This document shows, piece by piece, positions 1-6,003 of a stretch of DNA of 8,518 nt. The stretch is from Clostridia bacterium (lineage in GTDB: Bacteria; Bacillota; Clostridia; Christensenellales; Borkfalkiaceae): assembly GCA_017504065.1 (NCBI GenBank), contig JAFVRU010000168.1, positions 1 to 8,518 of the forward strand. Direction: 5' to 3'. The notes under the pieces were generated by a model. It was not told the origin of the DNA. It saw nothing but the letters and a program-made list of their open reading frames with translations, and ran no database searches. Every line of letters starts with the position of its first letter. Position 1 is the first letter of the stretch. Position numbers and translations under genes: made by a program.

Positions 1-22
1 CGTTAGAACCGCAAAATTACTT

Positions 23-361
23 TTAACAGCCCAAAAATTCGACGCCTTTTAAAATCACGTCGTTGATCGCGTCGTTTGCCAAACTATAAAAGACGATTTT
101 GCCCTGACGACAACTACGCACGATCCCTGCGCTTTTTAAAAACCGCAACTGATGCGAAACGGTCGTTTGATTGATGTCGAGTATTCTCGAAAGATCGGTA
201 ACGCACAGTTCGCTGATTGCCAACGCCGATAAGATCTTGATCCGCGTATAATCCGCGAATACGGAAAAAAAGCAAACGACGCCTTCGAGAATGTCGCCTT
301 GGGGTACGTAATCTTCGATCAGGCTTTGCGTTCGCTTGTCCAATAATAACATTTGCGCCAT
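23..361 (-). CDS. ArsR/SmtB-family metal-responsive transcriptional repressor
   Basis: This encodes a 112-residue winged-helix DNA-binding protein of the ArsR/SmtB family. Such dimeric repressors leave their operators when they bind metal. The N-terminal helix carries FADYTRIKILSAL (about 35-47). Next come ELCVTDLS (51-58), which aligns with the alpha-3 metal site ELCVCD of ArsR/CadC, the recognition helix NQTTVSHQLRFLKSAGI (64-80), and the wing ending KIVFYSL. Only one Cys (C53) sits in the alpha-3 motif; others are C30, C84 and the C-terminal C112, so the metal cannot be named. The ATG at 361 is chosen because GGAGGAG at 368-374 lies 6 nt upstream. An in-frame TTG at 376 overlaps that ribosome binding site and is rejected. 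The gene is the last of the copA unit, 101 bp beyond the copA stop. Copper control is inferred from this position. The family call is firm. Confidence 0.93.
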   Translation of the reverse strand: MAQMLLLDKRTQSLIEDYVPQGDILEGVVCFFSVFADYTRIKILSALAISELCVTDLSRILDINQTTVSHQLRFLKSAGIVRSCRQGKIVFYSLANDAINDVILKGVEFLGC

Positions 362-393
362 ATGTATCTCCTCCAAATATGGTTTCTTGGGAA

Positions 394-429
394 TATGATA
401 ACATAAGGCGCAAACCGTTTTCTATACAA
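394..429 (-). promoter_or_regulatory. Possible weak promoter and operator-like dyad before the arsR-family gene
   Basis: In the 101-bp gap between copA and the repressor gene, the minus strand has TTGTAT (424-429), an 18-bp spacer and TATGTT (400-405), a poor sigma-A match. A short perfect inverted repeat, TATG-ATAA-CATA (394-405), overlaps this -10. ArsR-type repressors often bind AT-rich dyads over promoters, so this could be an autoregulatory site. The arms are only 4 bp and could be chance. The repressor may simply be transcribed from the copA promoter. Confidence 0.25.
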
Positions 430-462
430 TTTTGTCATAACGACGTTCTTTTTGTCGTTTCA

Positions 463-672
463 TTAAGAGATTTTTTTGACTTCGTAGCCCGCTTCGGTTA
501 CCGCGGCGCGCATCGCTTCGTCCAACCCGTCTTTCGACGTTTCCACCGTCGCCGTCTTTTTCTTTAAATTGACGTCTACGGAGAGCACTCCGTCTACACC
601 AGCCAAGGCTTTGGTTACGTGCGCAACGCAATGTTGACACATCATTCCTTCGATTTTCAATGTTCTTTTCAT
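463..672 (-). CDS. copZ: CopZ-like copper chaperone, possible internal translation product of copA
   Basis: The last 69 codons of copA read like a complete free copper chaperone. It begins MKRTLKIEGMMCQHC, so the metal-binding CxxC is at residues 12-15 of this product, and it ends AGYEVKKIS; 69 residues is the usual CopZ length. CopZ proteins carry Cu(I) in the cytoplasm to CopA. The ATG at 672 is preceded by AAAGGAG (679-685) with 6 nt spacing, as good as any ribosome binding site in the window, so separate translation is plausible. Yet the copA frame passes through this site with no stop. Either one transcript gives both a fused and a free form, or the frame was joined by a recent stop loss or a one-base indel. 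The domain identity is secure; independent production is inferred. Confidence 0.5.
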   Translation of the reverse strand: MKRTLKIEGMMCQHCVAHVTKALAGVDGVLSVDVNLKKKTATVETSKDGLDEAMRAAVTEAGYEVKKIS

Positions 673-2892
673 AGTATTCTCCTTTATAACCGTATTATTA
701 TTTTCTTTCTTTCCAAACCGCGTAAGCCGTAATGCGTTCGTTACGACGAACAACGAGCTTAAACTCATACATGCTGCGCCGATCATCGGGTTTAACGACA
801 ATCCCGCAAACGAAAATACGCCCGCAGCCAAGGGAATTGCAACGCAATTATAGAAAAACGCCCAAAATAAATTTTGTTTGATATTACGCACCGTAGCCGA
901 ACTCAACGCGACCATGGTATCGACTAACCGTAAATCTCCACCCGATAATACGACGTCGGCGCTGTCGATTGCAATATCCGTTCCGTTGCCCATTGCGACC
1001 CCCACGTCCGCTTCTTTAAGCGCAGGACTGTCGTTGATCCCGTCGCCGACCATCGCCACAAATCCGCCAACCGAACGGATACGTTTTACCGATTCCGCTT
1101 TGTTTTCGGGCAATGCTTCGGCAAAATACTCGTCTATGCCCACTTCTGCAGCGATTGCTTTGGCGACGTTTTCATTGTCGCCCGTTAGCATGCCCACACG
1201 AATATTTCTATTCTTGAGCAAGCAAATTGCCGTTTTGCTATCCGTTTTTAACGTATCCGCAATGGCAAAGACTGCCAAAATATGCGCTTCGTCCGCCAAG
1301 AACACTACCGTTTTCCCTTGCGCGGAATACGTTTTTTCAATCTGCGCGCTCCGCTTTTCATCGATCGTCGCCACCAATCGGCGATTGCCCAAGCGGTAGG
1401 TTTTGCCGTTATACTCCGCTGTCGCTCCTTGTCCTGTCGTATAGGCGTACTCTGTAACGGAAATACGCTCCGCACCGATCTCCTGTTCCGCAAATGCGCG
1501 CACACAGTCCGCGATCGGGTGATTGGAATGGCTTTCAATCGACGCAACGAGCTTTAATAACGCCGCTCGTTCCCCTTGCAAGGCTTGGAAATCGGTTACC
1601 TGCGGTTTACCGACCGTCAACGTTGCCGTTTTATCCAACAAAACGCAGTTGATATCTTTCGCTTTTTGCAGAGCTTCCGCGTCTTTATACAAGATCCCGA
1701 GCGACATACCGCGACCCGTTGCCGCCATAACCGCTACGGGCGTAGCAAGCCCCAAAGAACACGGGCAAGAAATCACCAAAACGCAAATGGCATAATTCGC
1801 CGCCGTGGCAAAGCTTCCGTCAATTAAATACCAAACAAAAAAGGTGATCGCTGCAATCAACATCACAGCCGGAACAAAAACGCTTGCGATTTTATCCGCA
1901 ATTTTTTGAATGAGAGCTTTGCTTGCGCCTGCTTCCTTGACCATCTTGACGATCTGCGAGAGAGCTGTGTCCGCGCCGACTTTTTCCGCCAAGACTTTCA
2001 TAAAACCGCTTTTTACAATATCCGCGCCCGTAACAGCGCCGCCTTCTTCCACTTCGATCGGCATACTTTCGCCCGTAATCGCCGCGCGATCCACAAACGC
2101 GTGCCCTTCGACGACTTTCCCGTCTACAGGTACGTATTCGCCTTGTTTGACGATCAGCACGTCGCCTACGGACAACTCCGCAAACGGGAGCTGTATTTGC
2201 GCGCCGTTCCGTTCAACCGTTACCGTGTTCGGCATGAGCTTAATAAGCTTCTCTATCTCGTCGCCCGTCTTACGTTTGGATTTTTCTTCCAGCCATTTTC
2301 CGAGCGTAACCAGCGTTAAGATCATTGCTGCGGACTCATAGAACATGTGCGCATGCTCGCTCCCTTTATTCATATACAGCACAATACTTAGCACCAAGCT
2401 GTATAAAAAGGAAACACCTGAACCTAAGGCGACCAACGTATCCATATTCGGGACTCGTTTGAAAAGCGCTTTCGCTCCGTTTGTAAAAAATCGGAAATTA
2501 ACGATGATTACAATCAAAGCCAGCGACATTTGAACGGTTACGCTGATTTTTTCCGACGGTTGGGGTAGATTGACCATTCCGCCCATCGAAAAATACATAA
2601 GCGGCAATAAAAAGAGCAGCGACAGGAAAAAACGTTTCTTTAAACGATCGGGCTGTGGTTTTTTAGCCTGCAGGACGTTTTCGCTATAAACGGACGCGCC
2701 GTAACCAAGCGCTACGACGGTTTCGATAATTTTTTCTTGCGAAAGGATATTGGGATCGTAGTCTACGACCATACTTTCGCCCATGAGCGAAACGTCCGCT
2801 TTTTCTACGCCCTTCGTTTTTCGTAACGTTCTTTCAATCCCTGCCGCGCACGCCGCGCAAGACATTCCCGTTACGCTGAATTTCTCTTTCAT
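463..2892 (-). CDS. copA: Copper-translocating P1B-type ATPase with fused C-terminal CopZ-like domain
   Basis: This is an 809-residue membrane pump that exports Cu(I) using ATP. In order: an N-terminal heavy-metal-associated domain with GMSCAAC (9-15), membrane helices from about residue 88, the actuator motif ITGES (272-276), the copper-site CPC in TM6 (376-378), the phosphorylation loop DKTATLT (420-426), SNHP (456-459), TGDN (570-573), GDGIND (616-621), Y681-N682 in TM7 and MSLSS (709-713) in TM8. The CPC, YN and MxxSS set is typical of Cu(I) pumps. Two oddities stand out. The normally invariant DKTGT reads DKTAT (codon GCA). The chain does not end after the usual NALRLTRFGKK but continues through an Asn-rich linker into a second metal-binding domain (741-809) with GMMCQHC. 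The ATG at 2892 has AAGGAG (2898-2903) 5 nt upstream. The family call is certain; the fusion could also be a one-base difference from two separate genes. Confidence 0.95.
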   Translation of the reverse strand: MKEKFSVTGMSCAACAAGIERTLRKTKGVEKADVSLMGESMVVDYDPNILSQEKIIETVVALGYGASVYSENVLQAKKPQPDRLKKRFFLSLLFLLPLMYFSMGGMVNLPQPSEKISVTVQMSLALIVIIVNFRFFTNGAKALFKRVPNMDTLVALGSGVSFLYSLVLSIVLYMNKGSEHAHMFYESAAMILTLVTLGKWLEEKSKRKTGDEIEKLIKLMPNTVTVERNGAQIQLPFAELSVGDVLIVKQGEYVPVDGKVVEGHAFVDRAAITGESMPIEVEEGGAVTGADIVKSGFMKVLAEKVGADTALSQIVKMVKEAGASKALIQKIADKIASVFVPAVMLIAAITFFVWYLIDGSFATAANYAICVLVISCPCSLGLATPVAVMAATGRGMSLGILYKDAEALQKAKDINCVLLDKTATLTVGKPQVTDFQALQGERAALLKLVASIESHSNHPIADCVRAFAEQEIGAERISVTEYAYTTGQGATAEYNGKTYRLGNRRLVATIDEKRSAQIEKTYSAQGKTVVFLADEAHILAVFAIADTLKTDSKTAICLLKNRNIRVGMLTGDNENVAKAIAAEVGIDEYFAEALPENKAESVKRIRSVGGFVAMVGDGINDSPALKEADVGVAMGNGTDIAIDSADVVLSGGDLRLVDTMVALSSATVRNIKQNLFWAFFYNCVAIPLAAGVFSFAGLSLNPMIGAACMSLSSLFVVTNALRLTRFGKKENNNTVIKENTMKRTLKIEGMMCQHCVAHVTKALAGVDGVLSVDVNLKKKTATVETSKDGLDEAMRAAVTEAGYEVKKIS
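679..685 (-). promoter_or_regulatory. Ribosome binding site inside copA, for CopZ
   Basis: AAAGGAG lies 6 nt before an in-frame ATG at 672, within the linker between the pump and its C-terminal metal-binding domain. As linker codons it reads I-K-E-N-T, an unremarkable peptide, so its presence is best explained as a working or relic initiation site. Confidence 0.6.
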
Positions 2893-2914
2893 AAATACTC
2901 CTTATTTCCTTTCT

Positions 2915-2943
2915 ATTATAGCAATAATCTCCGATTTTGTCAA
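2915..2943 (-). promoter_or_regulatory. Consensus sigma-A promoter of copA
   Basis: On the minus strand the -35 TTGACA (2938-2943), a 17-bp spacer and the -10 TATAAT (2915-2920) match the housekeeping consensus at all twelve positions. Transcription should begin near 2908, leaving a leader of only about 15 nt that holds little more than the ribosome binding site. A promoter this strong on a copper pump implies repression. The spacer is 17 bp, so it does not fit MerR/CueR-type activation, which uses 19-20 bp. Confidence 0.88.
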
Positions 2944-2953
2944 CTAAAACATC

Positions 2954-2967
2954 TTAACCTTGGTTAA
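2954..2967. promoter_or_regulatory. Inverted repeat upstream of the copA promoter, operator candidate
   Basis: TTAACC-TT-GGTTAA is a perfect 6-2-6 inverted repeat. Its nearest edge is 10 bp upstream of the copA -35. It does not match the CopY site (TACAnnTGTA). A second, weaker dyad, ATTAT-AGCA-ATAAT (2915-2928), overlaps the -10. Either could bind the ArsR-family protein encoded downstream; neither can be assigned from sequence alone. Confidence 0.35.
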
Positions 2968-2993
2968 TTTTCTTCTTTTTCTTTGCATAACGC

Positions 2994-3023
2994 AAAAAGA
3001 CGGGCGCTAAAAGCAACCCGTCT
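2994..3023 (-). terminator. Rho-independent terminator after rpmF
   Basis: Read on the minus strand, AGACGGG (3017-3023) pairs with CCCGTCT (2998-3004) around a 12-nt loop, followed at once by a short T run (2994-2998). It begins about 20 nt past the rpmF stop and separates the ribosomal and acetate genes from the copA promoter. The plus-strand reading has no T run, so it acts one way. Confidence 0.85.
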
Positions 3024-3043
3024 GCTCGCTCGATTAGACGAAA

Positions 3044-3235
3044 TTAGTTTTTCTTTTCTTCTTTGGGAGCAACGACTTCCGCGCCGTCGTAGAATCCGCA
3101 GTTCTTGCAAACTCTGTGCGCTTCCGCCAATTCATGGCAATGCGGGCATTCTACAAGCGTAGCTGCCGTCGCTTTGTAATTTGCAAATCTCTTGTTCGTT
3201 CTGCTCTTCGATTGTTTACTCTTAGGTACTGCCAT
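3044..3235 (-). CDS. rpmF: 50S ribosomal protein L32
   Basis: This is the 63-residue large-subunit protein L32. The N-terminus MAVPKSKQSKSRTNKR is the family signature. It is followed by a zinc ribbon with the cysteine pairs C30-P-H-C33 and C43-K-N-C46, so this is the zinc-binding form. A Lys/Glu-rich tail makes it a few residues longer than the usual 57-60. The start ATG has GAGGTG (3241-3246) 5 nt upstream. It sits 41 nt after yceD, a pairing found widely in bacteria, and is followed by a terminator, so it is the last gene of its unit. Confidence 0.98.
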   Translation of the reverse strand: MAVPKSKQSKSRTNKRFANYKATAATLVECPHCHELAEAHRVCKNCGFYDGAEVVAPKEEKKN

Positions 3236-3276
3236 ATTTACACCTCACGTTTTTATTCTTTGTTATTCGGTATGAA

Positions 3277-3675
3277 TCAATAAGATATTCCTTTGCAATC
3301 TTCCCCGCAAGAGAGCGAGAAAGGCATACTCAACAGAATCGCGTCTTCCACAGCTTTCGTTACGTCAACTTTGCCGTTTGTATATCCGTAATCTTCGAAA
3401 TCGGAACGGGCTTCGAAATACGCGTCCAACTCCCCTTGTACTTCCACCGTAGCGGGATTTAAGCATCGGGAACATTGACCTTCCAAACGGTAAGTTACCG
3501 TACCCCGAATTTCCAAGGAGTCGTCTTCGTACAACTCGTACGTAAACGCAACTTTGACCGGCGACGCGAACCGTACAAACGGAATCGAAACCAACGTTTC
3601 GGGTGCGGAATACGCAAATTCCATTTCTCCCGTATACTGTTTTTGCGCGTTAAGTTTTCTAATATCGATAATCAT
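3277..3675 (-). CDS. yceD: YceD/DUF177-family protein (rRNA accumulation, paired with L32)
   Basis: This protein of about 132 residues belongs to the YceD (DUF177, B. subtilis YlbN) family, linked in E. coli and plants to 23S rRNA accumulation and nearly always encoded before rpmF. The start MIIDIRKLNAQK fits the family. The middle has RLEGQCSRCLNPATVEV with a CxxC, and the end has SCGEDCKG. Family members usually continue past DCKG with another CxxC segment; here the chain stops at DCKGISY, so that segment is missing. I chose the ATG at 3675 (3678 is also possible). An in-frame TTG at 3693 lies inside the -10 of the promoter and cannot be in the transcript. No clear ribosome binding site precedes either ATG, and the predicted leader is only about 8-11 nt. 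Confidence 0.9.
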   Translation of the reverse strand: MIIDIRKLNAQKQYTGEMEFAYSAPETLVSIPFVRFASPVKVAFTYELYEDDSLEIRGTVTYRLEGQCSRCLNPATVEVQGELDAYFEARSDFEDYGYTNGKVDVTKAVEDAILLSMPFSLSCGEDCKGISY

Positions 3676-3692
3676 CATAACCGACTTTATCA

Positions 3693-3721
3693 AGTATAGT
3701 ATATTTCAACAACTTTGTCAA
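3693..3721 (-). promoter_or_regulatory. Sigma-A promoter of yceD-rpmF
   Basis: The minus strand has TTGACA (3716-3721), a 17-bp spacer and TATACT (3693-3698). The predicted start of transcription is near 3686, only about 8-11 nt before the yceD ATG. This lets the ribosomal genes be expressed apart from pta-ackA, which lies upstream on the same strand. No convincing terminator is seen between ackA and this promoter, so readthrough probably adds to it. Confidence 0.8.
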
Positions 3722-3749
3722 CTTTTTTTCTATTATTTTTAGCGAATTT

Positions 3750-4943
3750 TTATAATAATTCTACGGTTTCTCTTGCGATGACCAATTCTTCGTTTGTAGG
3801 AATAATCAAAACTTTTACTTTGGAATTCTTTCCGGTAATATCGCGAATCGCGCCGTTGTTCTTTTCCAAATTCTTTTCCTTATCGATTTCCAAACCGAGA
3901 TACTGCACATTTTCGCAAATCGCTTCCCGTACGCAAGGCGTATTTTCGCCGACGCCTGCCGTAAAGACGATACAATCCACACCGTTCATCGCAGCCGCGT
4001 ACGCGCCGACGTATTTCTTGCACGCATACGAGAACATATCAAGCGCAAGCGTTGCGCGTTTATTTCCTTGCGCGCTCGCCGCCGTTAAATCGCGGAAATC
4101 GCTGGAGACGCCCGATACGCCTGCCATACCGCATTTCTTGTTGAGATAGTTCAAGGTTTCGGAAACGTCCATGCCTTCTTTCTTTGCCAAATATTCCGCC
4201 GCAGCGTAATCCAAATCCCCGCTACGCGTACCCATCGGCACACCTGCAAGCGGCGTAAAGCCCATGGACGTATCCACACTCTTACCGCCGTCAACCGCCG
4301 TAATGGACGAACCGTTCCCCAAATGGCAGGTAACGATTTTTAAATCTTCCGGTTTCTTGCCGAGATATTTCGCCGCTTCTTGCGAAACGAATTTATGGCT
4401 TGTACCGTGGAAACCGTAACGCCTGATTTTATATTTTTCATAATCTTCATACGCGATGGCGTACATATACGCGTAATCGGGCATTGTGAAGTGGAAACTC
4501 GTATCGAACACGAGCGCCATGGGCGTGTTCGGCATAGCCGCTTTACAAGCCTTTACCCCAACGATTGCAGGGGGATTATGTAAAGGAGCTAAATCCTGAA
4601 TTTCTTCCATTTTCGCCAACGTTTCATCAGTTACGAGCGTCGGTTTTTTGAAAACTTCGCCCGACGCAACCGCGCGATGCCCTACCGCGTCGATATCTTC
4701 CATGGACGCAATTACACCCGACTTCTCGTCCGTCAACGCGTTCAAAACCAAGGATACCGCTACATTGTGCGTAGGCATCGGTTGCTCCACGACAAATTCT
4801 TGTCCCTTGGCTTTATGCGTGAGCTTCGACCCTTCGATCCCGATCCGTTCGCAATTCCCTTTCGCGATTACGGATTCCGTTTCCATATCGATAAGTTGGT
4901 ATTTTAACGACGAACTTCCTGAATTAATCACCAAAACTTTCAT
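3750..4943 (-). CDS. ackA: Acetate kinase
   Basis: This is a 397-residue cytoplasmic enzyme that makes ATP and acetate from acetyl phosphate and ADP, and works in reverse during acetate use. The N-terminus MKVLVINSGSSSLKYQL contains N7 and the nucleotide loop. R90, D147 (VFDTSFH), H179 (RRYGFHGTSH), TCHLGNGSS, R240 (MGTRSGDLD), FTAGVGENTP and E385 in TNEELVIAR match the known catalytic set. One departure is GHRAVASGE where most members have GHRVVHGGE. The ATG at 4943 is chosen over an in-frame GTG at 4952 because AGGTGA (4949-4954) is its ribosome binding site and overlaps that GTG. It starts 12 nt after the pta stop, so the two are surely co-transcribed and probably translationally coupled. 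Confidence 0.98.
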   Translation of the reverse strand: MKVLVINSGSSSLKYQLIDMETESVIAKGNCERIGIEGSKLTHKAKGQEFVVEQPMPTHNVAVSLVLNALTDEKSGVIASMEDIDAVGHRAVASGEVFKKPTLVTDETLAKMEEIQDLAPLHNPPAIVGVKACKAAMPNTPMALVFDTSFHFTMPDYAYMYAIAYEDYEKYKIRRYGFHGTSHKFVSQEAAKYLGKKPEDLKIVTCHLGNGSSITAVDGGKSVDTSMGFTPLAGVPMGTRSGDLDYAAAEYLAKKEGMDVSETLNYLNKKCGMAGVSGVSSDFRDLTAASAQGNKRATLALDMFSYACKKYVGAYAAAMNGVDCIVFTAGVGENTPCVREAICENVQYLGLEIDKEKNLEKNNGAIRDITGKNSKVKVLIIPTNEELVIARETVELL

Positions 4944-4955
4944 ATCGTTCACCTA

Positions 4956-5954
4956 TCAAAGTTGTGCTTGCAATGCGGTAATCGCCACCGCTGCAACAAT
5001 GTCTTCCGACTTACAACCGCGAGAGAGATCGTTCAAAGGCTTCGCAAAGCCTTGGCAAATCGGACCTACTGCCATGAAGCCGCCCAAACGTTCCGCAATT
5101 TTGTAGCCGATATTCCCCGCTTGTAAATCCGGGAAAATGAATACGTTTGCTTGTCCCGCAACTTCGGATTGCGGCGCTTTGAGTTTCGCAACCGACGGAA
5201 CAATTGCCGCGTCGAATTGCAATTCCCCGTCCAATTTCAATTCGGGCGCTTTTTCTTTCGCGATCTTCACCGCTTCGGCAACGAGCGTTACGTTATCGTG
5301 TTTTGCGCTACCCATGGTGGAGAAGGAAAGCATCGCAACTTTCGGGTCGATCCCCGCAATCGCTTTTGCGGAATTCGCCGTCGCGATCGCGCAATCGGCA
5401 AGCCCTTCACTCGTATACGTGGGGTTCAAACCACAATCCGCAAACACGACCAAGCCGTCGGGACAATATTCGTTCCCTTGCGGCGGGCAGATCATCAAAT
5501 TAAAGCTGGAAACGGACGAAACGCCGGGCGCGGTTTTGATAATTTGCAGACCGGGACGAAGCGTATTCGCCGTCGAATGACATGCGCCGGAAACAAGCCC
5601 GTCTACGTCGCCCATTTTCAACATCATTGCCCCGAAATACGTGCCGTCCGTAAGCAATTTCGCTGCTTGTTCGGGCGTCATACCCTTGGAAGCGCGAAGT
5701 TCGCAAAGTTTCGCGTTATATGCGGGAAGTCTTTCGTCCGTCAACGGATTCACAATGGTAACGCCCGTCAAATCAACGTTCGGATTTGCAGCTTTGATCG
5801 CCGCTTCGTCGCCAAGCAGTACGATTTTCGCAATTCCTTCCTTGGTCGCGTCCGCAGCAGCTTGCACTACCCGACTGTCTTCGCCTTCGCAAAGCACGAT
5901 CGTTTTGTTCAACGATTTGGCTTTGTTTTTGATTTCATCTAAAATATTCTTCAT
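4956..5954 (-). CDS. pta: Phosphate acetyltransferase
   Basis: This is a 332-residue short-form (class I) phosphotransacetylase, the single-domain type of Firmicutes and Methanosarcina. It converts acetyl-CoA and phosphate into acetyl phosphate and CoA, feeding AckA for substrate-level ATP. Residues matching the characterised active site are R87 (CELRASKG), R133 (NTLRPGLQ), and S311-R312 in LNDLSRGC. The motif FADCGLNPTYTSEGLAD and the C-terminal GFAKPLNDLSRG are typical. The ATG at 5954 has GAGGTGA (5961-5967) 6 nt upstream. It is the first gene of pta-ackA, driven by the promoter at 6036-6064, with a leader of about 75 nt that begins with a hairpin. Confidence 0.98.
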   Translation of the reverse strand: MKNILDEIKNKAKSLNKTIVLCEGEDSRVVQAAADATKEGIAKIVLLGDEAAIKAANPNVDLTGVTIVNPLTDERLPAYNAKLCELRASKGMTPEQAAKLLTDGTYFGAMMLKMGDVDGLVSGACHSTANTLRPGLQIIKTAPGVSSVSSFNLMICPPQGNEYCPDGLVVFADCGLNPTYTSEGLADCAIATANSAKAIAGIDPKVAMLSFSTMGSAKHDNVTLVAEAVKIAKEKAPELKLDGELQFDAAIVPSVAKLKAPQSEVAGQANVFIFPDLQAGNIGYKIAERLGGFMAVGPICQGFAKPLNDLSRGCKSEDIVAAVAITALQAQL

Positions 5955-5974
5955 TGTTTATCACCTCGAAACGC

Positions 5975-6003
5975 TTTATTTATTTTTCCTTTTCGTGTAT
6001 AAT
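5975..6003 (+). promoter_or_regulatory. Putative tmcAL promoter
   Basis: The plus strand has a perfect TATAAT (5998-6003) with a weak -35, TTTATT (5975-5980), at 17 bp. It faces tmcAL, which starts 80 nt downstream, and no better plus-strand candidate is seen. Its -10 forms the left outer arm of the intergenic dyad. Confidence 0.5.

Noticed and set aside
1..22. Terminator after the ArsR-family gene
   Set aside because: Only 22 bases are visible and they hold no hairpin followed by a T run; a terminator may lie outside the window.
359..376. TTG at 376 as the start of the ArsR-family gene
   Set aside because: The TTG overlaps GGAGGAG, which is the ribosome binding site for the ATG at 361.
878..2341. 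Several plus-strand open frames opposite copA
   Set aside because: They mirror copA codons, show Ser/Arg/Pro-rich composition without domains, and overlap one another in different frames.
3725..3760. AT-only inverted repeat after ackA as a terminator
   Set aside because: The stem is six A-T pairs around a 16-nt loop with no T run after it, too weak to call.
4941..4952. GTG at 4952 as the ackA start
   Set aside because: The GTG overlaps AGGTGA, the ribosome binding site. The ATG at 4943 gives the conserved MKVLVINSGSSS start.
3715..5106. Plus-strand open frames opposite ackA and its start
   Set aside because: They are antisense to a fully conserved acetate kinase, have no ribosome binding sites and encode no recognisable domain.
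5151..5942. Long plus-strand open frame of 263 codons opposite pta
   Set aside because: It lies wholly antisense to pta, whose catalytic motifs are clear. Its translation is Arg/Phe-rich and low in sense, as expected from the complement of biased codons, and it has no ribosome binding site.
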